From CAYMTN01 sp964393335 (GTDB taxonomy: Bacteria; Chloroflexota; Anaerolineae; Aggregatilineales; Aggregatilineaceae), in contig CAYMTN010000022.1 in NCBI GenBank assembly GCA_964393335.1, positions 1 to 38,278 of the forward strand: DNA of 38,278 nucleotides. Reading direction: 5' to 3'. The notes under the pieces were generated by a model that saw only the letters and a list, made by a program, of their open reading frames with translations, made no database searches and had not been told where the DNA came from. A program made the position numbers and the translations under genes. Below, piece after piece: positions 33,360-38,278 of this stretch. How positions within the stretch are numbered: position 1 is the first letter of the stretch; every line of letters begins with the position of its first letter.

Positions 33360-33475
33360 AACACCCTCACGCCCGACCCCTCTTCCATGTTCCATAGGCG
33401 AGGGGAGAAAAACACGTTGGGCGGATCAAGTCCCCTCGCCTACTCTGTGGGAGAAGGGGTTTAGGGGTAAGGGCC
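33360..33475. repeat. Palindromic intergenic repeat between sigma and anti-sigma genes
   Basis: CCCCTCTTCC...GGCGAGGGGA (33377-33406) and TCCCCTCGCC...GAAGGGG (33431-33459) are imperfect reverse complements of each other. The outer parts CACCCTCACGCCC and TAGGGGTAAGGG continue the symmetry loosely. It resembles R1 in composition but does not align with it end to end. Confidence 0.65.
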
Positions 33476-33481
33476 GCCTTC

Positions 33482-33928
33482 TTACACTGTCCACAGCTCG
33501 TTGAGCGCCGCCCGATCCGCCGGACTCATCGCCTTGCGCAGATGATCGTGCGCCAGCCGGATGCGGCTTTCAGCCGTCTTCTGCGGGCAGTTCATGATCT
33601 CGGCCATCTCACGATAGGTCAGGCCCTGCCCGTAGCGCAGCGCGACCGCTTCGCGCAGCCGGGGCGAGAGCGTTTGCAGCGCCGCCATCAACGAAACGCG
33701 CACTTCCTGCCACGCCGCGCGGACCTCCGGCGATTCGTCATCCGGCGCGGACGGCTCGATGCCGATGTTCAGCAGCGTATTCAGCGCCACCGTCGGCAGC
33801 CACTTNNNNNNNNNNNNNNNNNNNNNNNNNNNNNNNNNNNNNNNNNNNNNNNNNNNNNNNNNNNNNNNNNNNNNNNNNNNNNNNNNNNNNNNNNNNNNNN
33901 NNNNNGCTGACTGGTTCATGATGTCCAT
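33482..33928 (-). CDS. ECF-type RNA polymerase sigma factor, interrupted by an assembly gap
   Basis: The C-terminal part (33482-33805) contains the end of sigma region 2 (KWLPTVALNTLLNIG) and region 4: LSPRLREAVALRYGQGLTYREMAEIMNCPQKTAESRIRLAHDHLRK-like, a helix-turn-helix that reads the -35. The N-terminal seven codons (MDIMNQS) lie beyond 100 N, after a good ribosome site (AGGAG 33939-33935). The gap leaves room for only 33 residues, but sigma region 2 needs about 70, so the true gap is longer and the reading frame across it is not real. Family is secure from region 4. It presumably pairs with the downstream anti-sigma factor. Confidence 0.85.
   Translation of the reverse strand: MDIMNQSXXXXXXXXXXXXXXXXXXXXXXXXXXXXXXXXXXKWLPTVALNTLLNIGIEPSAPDDESPEVRAAWQEVRVSLMAALQTLSPRLREAVALRYGQGLTYREMAEIMNCPQKTAESRIRLAHDHLRKAMSPADRAALNELWTV
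33806..33905. other. Assembly gap of exactly 100 N
   Basis: A run of exactly 100 N is a common placeholder for a scaffold gap of unknown size. The missing bases include most of sigma region 2, and more may be absent. Confidence 0.97.
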
Positions 33929-33947
33929 TTTACACTCCTGCCCCCCG

Positions 33948-35939
33948 CTAATCCTCAGTAACCTGTTCGACGCCGTACACATCCTTACGAATCCAGATCA
34001 TGATATGCTCAGCCGTGACCGGCGGCACGCGCGCGTCGCTGCGATACCACCACGTCAGCCCATCGCGCCAGGACAGGCTGTCAGGACTCCACGTCTGCCG
34101 CGTGATCAGGTCCTTGCCGACGTAATCCGCGCCCATCGGTGGCTGCGGAAACACGACCGGCATCACGACCGCCGCGCTGCTGACTTCCGGCCCGACGCCG
34201 TCCACAAACACCGTATTCGGATAATCCCGCAGCGCCCAGGCCAGCGCGCCGTCCTGCGGCACGAAGGCCGTCACCGCGATCAGACGCGGCTCGCCGGTAT
34301 CGCGCAGGCTCATATCGCGCAGCGTGACACGCAGTTCGAAGACGTCCGCCGTCGGCGTGTGGCGATTCCAGTACTCGCGCGGATCGCCCGGCGTGCCAAA
34401 CGCAGCCCGTCCGCCCAGGCTGAAACTGAACAGCAGCAAAAAACCCAACGTTCCCAGCGCATAACCGCGCCACGAGGCCCGCGCGCCCCACAGGCTGCCG
34501 ACCAGGAAGAATAACACGCCGTTCAACAGGCTGACCAGAATCGTGATCAGGATGCGCAGTTGGATGAAGCCCAACACGTAGTCCAGCACGCCAATGCCCT
34601 GCACGGTGATGGCCTGCGACTGGTTCACGTTGCGGCTGTACACGCCCGAAACCAGCACGTCAGCCAATTCGCGCAGATCGGTGACGCCGGGCGGCAGGTC
34701 GAGCATCAGCCGTTTGCCCAGCAGCACGAGACTCAGCCCGACCGCCAGCCACAAAGCGAGCGTGACGACCGCGTGAACGGGCAGGCTCCACGTGGGCACG
34801 TCCCAGATCACGCTGGCGCGTTCCGTGATCCAGCCGGTGACCATCAGCGCGACGAGCACGCTCAGCGGCAGCGTCAGCCACAGCGCGTGCGCCGCCCCGG
34901 CCCCGGCGTAAGCCAACGCGCACACCAGCCCGGCCAGCGCCCACCCGGCCAGCGCCCGCTCAAAAAAACCGCCTTCGCGGATCGCGCGGTACGCGGCCAT
35001 CGCGCCGAACAGCACCAACCCGGTTTCGTAGCGCACGCTGACCCACAGCGGAAACCCGACCGGCGTGTCCGGTGCGCGCCGGACAAACCCTTCCAGGCCC
35101 GCCCACAGCGCCCCACCGACGACGGTCAAGCCCGACGGCAGCCAGAACAACCCGGTTCCGGCTACCAGCACGACCAACCCCGCCGCCGCCACGCCGTGCG
35201 CCCAGGGCCATGCCTGCCACGTCGAGCGCAGCGCCGCCAGCGAATCCGTCTCGGGGTCCACGTCCGTCAGCCACGCGAAGATCACGCCAAACGCCAGGGC
35301 AAACAGCGTCAAAAAACCCGCCGGTCCGGCCAGGAACACCATCGCCGCAAAAACGACCGTCGCCAGCACGGCCCAGCGCGGCTGCTCCGTCTCGACAAAA
35401 CGCAGCACCAGCCAGGGACCGGTCACGGCCAGCAGCATCGTCCAGATCACCGGGCTGGACGTGCGCGCCGCGAGCAGCGCCACCGGCGAGATCGTCAGCA
35501 GCAGGCTGGCGATCAGCGGCGGCAGCGGATTGAGATAGCGCCGCCACAGCGCAGGCGACAGCGCCAGCAGCACGCCCGCCAGCGCGACCGGCAGCCGCGC
35601 CGCCAGGTCATTCTGTGGCAGGAACGTGAAACTGATCGCCTGCGCGACGTACGTCAGCGTGCTGTCCGCGACGAGCGGTTCCCCGGCCACCTGCGGATTG
35701 ATCGCGCGCAGCACGGCCAGCGCCTGGTGCGCCTCGGAATCGGCCAGCGGTGCGTGGTCCAGCATGATGACGTGCGTCAGCAGCGCGAAGATGGCCAGCG
35801 CCGCGTAGATCAGCACTTCCAGCGTGATCCTGACGTGAATCGCCGGTTCGGCCCGCACCTGGATCGCCGGTTCGGTCCGCGCGCCGGACGGTGTCTCATC
35901 GGCGGGCATGGCCGCCGCGTTGTCGAATGTCACAGTCAT
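33948..35939 (-). CDS. GT-C type polytopic membrane protein (Agl23/TIGR03663-like)
   Basis: The product has 663 residues with about 12 hydrophobic segments. After an Ala/Pro-rich N-terminus with a short duplication (EPAIQVRAEPAIHVR), a membrane helix is followed by HAPLADSEAHQAL with Asp67 and Glu69 in the loop where GT-C enzymes carry their DxD/DxE. Further features are the PQNDLAARLPVALAG segment and a C-terminal extracytoplasmic part (residues about 520-663). The layout is the same as the N-terminal half of the 26691-31991 protein, without the NHL and FGE parts. No ribosome site is seen before ATG 35939. It ends 8 nt before the ribosome site of the sigma gene, so the two may be co-transcribed. 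Probable role: lipid-linked sugar transfer or translocation. Confidence 0.8.
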   Translation of the reverse strand: MTVTFDNAAAMPADETPSGARTEPAIQVRAEPAIHVRITLEVLIYAALAIFALLTHVIMLDHAPLADSEAHQALAVLRAINPQVAGEPLVADSTLTYVAQAISFTFLPQNDLAARLPVALAGVLLALSPALWRRYLNPLPPLIASLLLTISPVALLAARTSSPVIWTMLLAVTGPWLVLRFVETEQPRWAVLATVVFAAMVFLAGPAGFLTLFALAFGVIFAWLTDVDPETDSLAALRSTWQAWPWAHGVAAAGLVVLVAGTGLFWLPSGLTVVGGALWAGLEGFVRRAPDTPVGFPLWVSVRYETGLVLFGAMAAYRAIREGGFFERALAGWALAGLVCALAYAGAGAAHALWLTLPLSVLVALMVTGWITERASVIWDVPTWSLPVHAVVTLALWLAVGLSLVLLGKRLMLDLPPGVTDLRELADVLVSGVYSRNVNQSQAITVQGIGVLDYVLGFIQLRILITILVSLLNGVLFFLVGSLWGARASWRGYALGTLGFLLLFSFSLGGRAAFGTPGDPREYWNRHTPTADVFELRVTLRDMSLRDTGEPRLIAVTAFVPQDGALAWALRDYPNTVFVDGVGPEVSSAAVVMPVVFPQPPMGADYVGKDLITRQTWSPDSLSWRDGLTWWYRSDARVPPVTAEHIMIWIRKDVYGVEQVTED

Positions 35940-35987
35940 AGCACTATCGATTCGTACTCAATGACCCGTTTTTTGTCCACCTGCTCA

Positions 35988-36083
35988 GCCTCACCCCCTG
36001 ACCGCGCGCTGCTCGGTCTTTCCGCCTCTCCATTCGAATGGGGAGGGGGTGGCGAGGCGCTCCGCGCCGAGACGGGGTGAGGT
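35988..36083. repeat. Long palindromic intergenic repeat R1, copy B
   Basis: CCTCACCCC (35989-35997) and GGGGTGAGG (36074-36082) are the inverted ends. The interior aligns with the reverse complement of copy A (32093-32204): GGTCTTTCC, CCTCTCCAT, GGCGAGGCG and GCCGAGACGGGG are shared in order. It lies 49 nt before the second GT-C gene. Confidence 0.8.
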
Positions 36084-36121
36084 TCCGTCCTGCGCTTTCT
36101 GTGGTGCGCATCGCTCTCACC

Positions 36122-36145
36122 AGGGCGCGGCACGCAGCGCCCCAC
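36122..36145. repeat. Palindromic repeat, family R2 copy 3, with further repeats alongside
   Basis: GGGCGCGGCACGCAGCGCCC pairs on itself and matches the core at 3354-3373 except for a few loop bases. An R3-like stretch (36151-36183) and a CTCTGTGATCTCTGTG direct repeat (about 36196-36211) follow. Thus nearly all of 35940-36232 is repeat sequence. Confidence 0.6.
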
Positions 36146-36232
36146 CGTTCTGGCTGATTGCTTATTGCTAACCGCTGATCGCTCTCCGTTATTTCCTCTG
36201 TGATCTCTGTGTCCCCGATGATGAAATCGTTC

Positions 36233-38278
36233 TTATCGCGGCGCGACACGGTACACGACCGCCCCGCCAAATTCACACACCGGCGTGAGCACCTGCTCGA
36301 ATTTCGCCAGCCCAAACTGGTATTCCCGCAGGCGGCTGACGTCGTCGCCCGCCATTTGCTGGATCATCAGGCGCTCCGCCCCGCCGACCACGACGTAATC
36401 AATGCCGTAGCGGTCGATCACCTGCCAGGCGCGCTCCCAGTCCTGCGTCGTATACAGGTCCTGCACGTCGCTGATCCGGTCCCGCCGCTGGCCGTTTTCG
36501 TAGCGGACATCCGTCACTTCGGCATACGTCGGCCCGCGCCACTGGTGCTCGTGATTCTGCCAGCCGATCAGGGTGGGAATGCCGGTCAGGGCGCTGAAAC
36601 GGCTGCGGTCCGGCTGGTAAGCACCGCCCGGCGCTTCGACCAGCACGGCGTCCTTGTCGCGCTCCAGGTCGTTGAGACACTGCACCGCCGCGTATTCGTC
36701 CGCGCTGATCATGGTCGGCACGCCGTCCAGCGTCAGCGGCGGGAGCTTCGGGCACGTCCCGTTGAGGTCTTGTGCCCACGCTTCGCCCGCCTCACACGCC
36801 GCGATCCGGTCTTGCGTCGCCAGCCGGTTCGAATCGACCAGCGCCCGCGCGTGAGTCGCAATCACCGGGAACAACATCCCGGCGGCGAAAAACAGCACGA
36901 CGACCAGCGCGAAGGCAACCCGCCCGGCTGGCGCTGCGAAACGAACCGCGCCGCGTCTGGGTTTTTCTGGCGCAGCCTCTTCCGATTCACCGCCTGCCAG
37001 CACGGACCACACCGCGAACGCGCTCACCAGGCTGAACATGATCCAGCCCTGGTAATAGAGCTTAAACACGGTGTTGATGCGCACGCCGAAATTATCGCGC
37101 AGGTACAGAAAATCCGGCGCAAAGGTCAGCACGGCACCCGCACCGGCCAGCAGCAGCGCGAATCCCGTCGCCGGGCTGTAGTTGATCGTGTCCGGCACGG
37201 GGACCGATTCACCGCCCGCCTCAGCGACCACCACCGCCGGACGCGCGAACAGCCGCCCAATGATGAAAAACACGAATCCGGCCAGCAGCAGCTCGCTGGG
37301 CAGCCCGATCAAACGCCGCGCCAGCACGTCCGGCACGATCCCGCGCAGGCCGCCGGACGTATCGAACACCGAATACACGGCGTTACGCACGTCGTCGCGG
37401 CCCCACGCCGAAATACCGAGCACGACCAGCATCAGAATCGCCAGCATCACGACGGCAGTGAAGGCCAGCACGCCCGCCTGCCAGTGGAACCGCCAGCCAG
37501 CGCGCCGCGCTTCCACGATCAAGAAGACGCTCAAAATCACCAAAAAAGTTCCGAATTGCAGGAAAAACTGCTGCCAGGGCGTCGGGTAGATCACGTTGGG
37601 CAGCACGCCGCCCGCCTGCGACGAAAAACTGATGATCCAGGGCAGATAAAGCACCAGCGTCAGGCCGACGACCAGCACCGCAAAACGCAGCAGACCCCAC
37701 AAATCCGCCGGGTGTAACACGCCGCGCCGGTTGCGAACCAATCGCCGCAGCGCCTCCGCGCCGATCAACAGCGGCAGGTAGATCATGTCCCACGAGTTCA
37801 TGAAGACCATGCCGCCGACCCACACCGCGTACAGCGGAATCTGCCACGTCGGCAGGTCGCGCCCGGCCAGCACCAGATTCAGCGCCAGCCCGATCGCCAG
37901 CAGCGCGAACGGCAGCGCCAGCACGTGCGGGTGATTGTCCGCCAGGATGAAGCTAAAATTCGGAAACTCGTCGATCGGCTGGACCGGCTGCGGCGTGCCG
38001 TTCAACTCGCGGTCGTGCACGACGCGGCTGTAACGCCAGCCCAACCCATAGGTGAACGACCAATCTTCGACCGGCTGCACGGGTTCTTCCCAGTCGGGCA
38101 CGCCGTCACCGTTGGAATCGGTCGGCTGGTGGATCACAGTCCCGTCGTCCAGCGTGACGGCTTCCGTCCCGGCGCGACCCTCCAGGTCCCAGAAGTCGAA
38201 ATACGCCGCGTTGACCAGTTCCGGCGTGTAACCGCGCCAGGGAAATTCGATCAGCGCGGTGCCGAGATTGCCCATCAG
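36233..38278 (-). CDS. DUF2298 (TIGR03662-type) polytopic membrane protein, N-terminus outside window
   Basis: 681 codons are visible and the frame is open to the window edge, so the start is missing. Numbering from the Met at 38275, the hallmark stretch EFPNFSFILADNHPHVLALP is at 103-122, followed by about ten membrane segments and a C-terminal soluble part (from about 480) with VVVGGAERLMIQQM near the end. This Chlor_Arch_YYY/DUF2298 family is known from Chloroflexota and archaea and often accompanies Agl23-type proteins; a role in surface glycan assembly is inferred. Unusually, a calcium-loop sequence DSNGDGVPDWEE (53-64) sits in the first extracytoplasmic region. The gene is upstream of, and possibly co-transcribed with, the GT-C gene, but a 293-nt repeat-filled gap separates them. 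Confidence 0.88.
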   Translation of the reverse strand: MMGNLGTALIEFPWRGYTPELVNAAYFDFWDLEGRAGTEAVTLDDGTVIHQPTDSNGDGVPDWEEPVQPVEDWSFTYGLGWRYSRVVHDRELNGTPQPVQPIDEFPNFSFILADNHPHVLALPFALLAIGLALNLVLAGRDLPTWQIPLYAVWVGGMVFMNSWDMIYLPLLIGAEALRRLVRNRRGVLHPADLWGLLRFAVLVVGLTLVLYLPWIISFSSQAGGVLPNVIYPTPWQQFFLQFGTFLVILSVFLIVEARRAGWRFHWQAGVLAFTAVVMLAILMLVVLGISAWGRDDVRNAVYSVFDTSGGLRGIVPDVLARRLIGLPSELLLAGFVFFIIGRLFARPAVVVAEAGGESVPVPDTINYSPATGFALLLAGAGAVLTFAPDFLYLRDNFGVRINTVFKLYYQGWIMFSLVSAFAVWSVLAGGESEEAAPEKPRRGAVRFAAPAGRVAFALVVVLFFAAGMLFPVIATHARALVDSNRLATQDRIAACEAGEAWAQDLNGTCPKLPPLTLDGVPTMISADEYAAVQCLNDLERDKDAVLVEAPGGAYQPDRSRFSALTGIPTLIGWQNHEHQWRGPTYAEVTDVRYENGQRRDRISDVQDLYTTQDWERAWQVIDRYGIDYVVVGGAERLMIQQMAGDDVSRLREYQFGLAKFEQVLTPVCEFGGAVVYRVAPR

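Noticed and set aside
33377..33459. CRISPR-like repeat pair
   Set aside because: The two units are inverted, not direct, there are only two, and no cas gene is nearby.
34560..36080. 506-codon plus-strand frame
   Set aside because: Antisense of the second GT-C gene and through an intergenic repeat; compositionally biased with no recognisable domain.
36825..36840. GGTTCGAATC resembling a tRNA T-loop
   Set aside because: It lies inside the well-supported DUF2298 coding frame and lacks paired arms.

Overview
The window is GC-rich, densely coded bacterial chromosome, very probably from a Chloroflexota (Anaerolineae-like) genome. This is inferred from gene content: Agl23-type and DUF2298-type membrane proteins side by side, a short IF-2, a long-tailed NusA, and secreted proteins of a type common in that phylum. 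One run of exactly 100 N (33806-33905) shows it is a draft scaffold. No rRNA, tRNA, CRISPR array, insertion sequence or phage gene was seen.

Layout. 1-4.5 kb (+ strand): the 3' part of pyruvate phosphate dikinase, a secreted Ig-like protein and a double-GNAT acetyltransferase. 4.5-10.5 kb (- strand): a divergent Lgt-like membrane protein coupled to a TlpA thioredoxin, a threonine-aldolase-fold enzyme, ATP-dependent PEP carboxykinase, a histidine phosphatase and a metallophosphoesterase. 10.8-13.3 kb (+ strand): an ImmA/IrrE-like protein without its catalytic motif, and oligoendopeptidase F. 13.3-26.4 kb (- strand): a rearranged proS-nusA-ylxR-infB-rbfA-nrnA-truB-ribF-era translation/RNA cluster, followed by a GNAT-Nudix fusion and a small ABM monooxygenase. 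26.7-38.3 kb (- strand): an envelope region with three large polytopic membrane proteins (a GT-C/NHL/FGE-like fusion of 1766 residues, a second GT-C protein and a DUF2298 protein), with an ECF sigma factor, a zinc-finger anti-sigma factor and a GNAT protein among them.

How the genes fit together. PPDK and PEPCK both make phosphoenolpyruvate, though they are about 6 kb apart on opposite strands. The central cluster is the classic transcription-elongation/initiation-factor operon, but rimP, ylxQ, rpsO and pnp are missing from their usual places, and a dehydrogenase-like gene plus a terminator separate infB from rbfA. The three membrane proteins probably work on lipid-linked sugars or envelope polysaccharide, and the sigma/anti-sigma pair may sense envelope state.

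The most interesting signals are regulatory and non-coding. (a) A near-consensus promoter, a folded leader and a U8 terminator precede proS. (b) A promoter followed by a terminator-like hairpin precedes nusA. (c) The Shine-Dalgarno and AUG of infB are separated by a perfect two-tier hairpin. (d) A 71-nt palindromic element lies between ylxR and infB. (e) Several families of short palindromic repeats occupy the intergenic spaces, and two copies of one family lie just upstream of the two GT-C genes. All functional calls come from reading motifs by eye; no database search was run.
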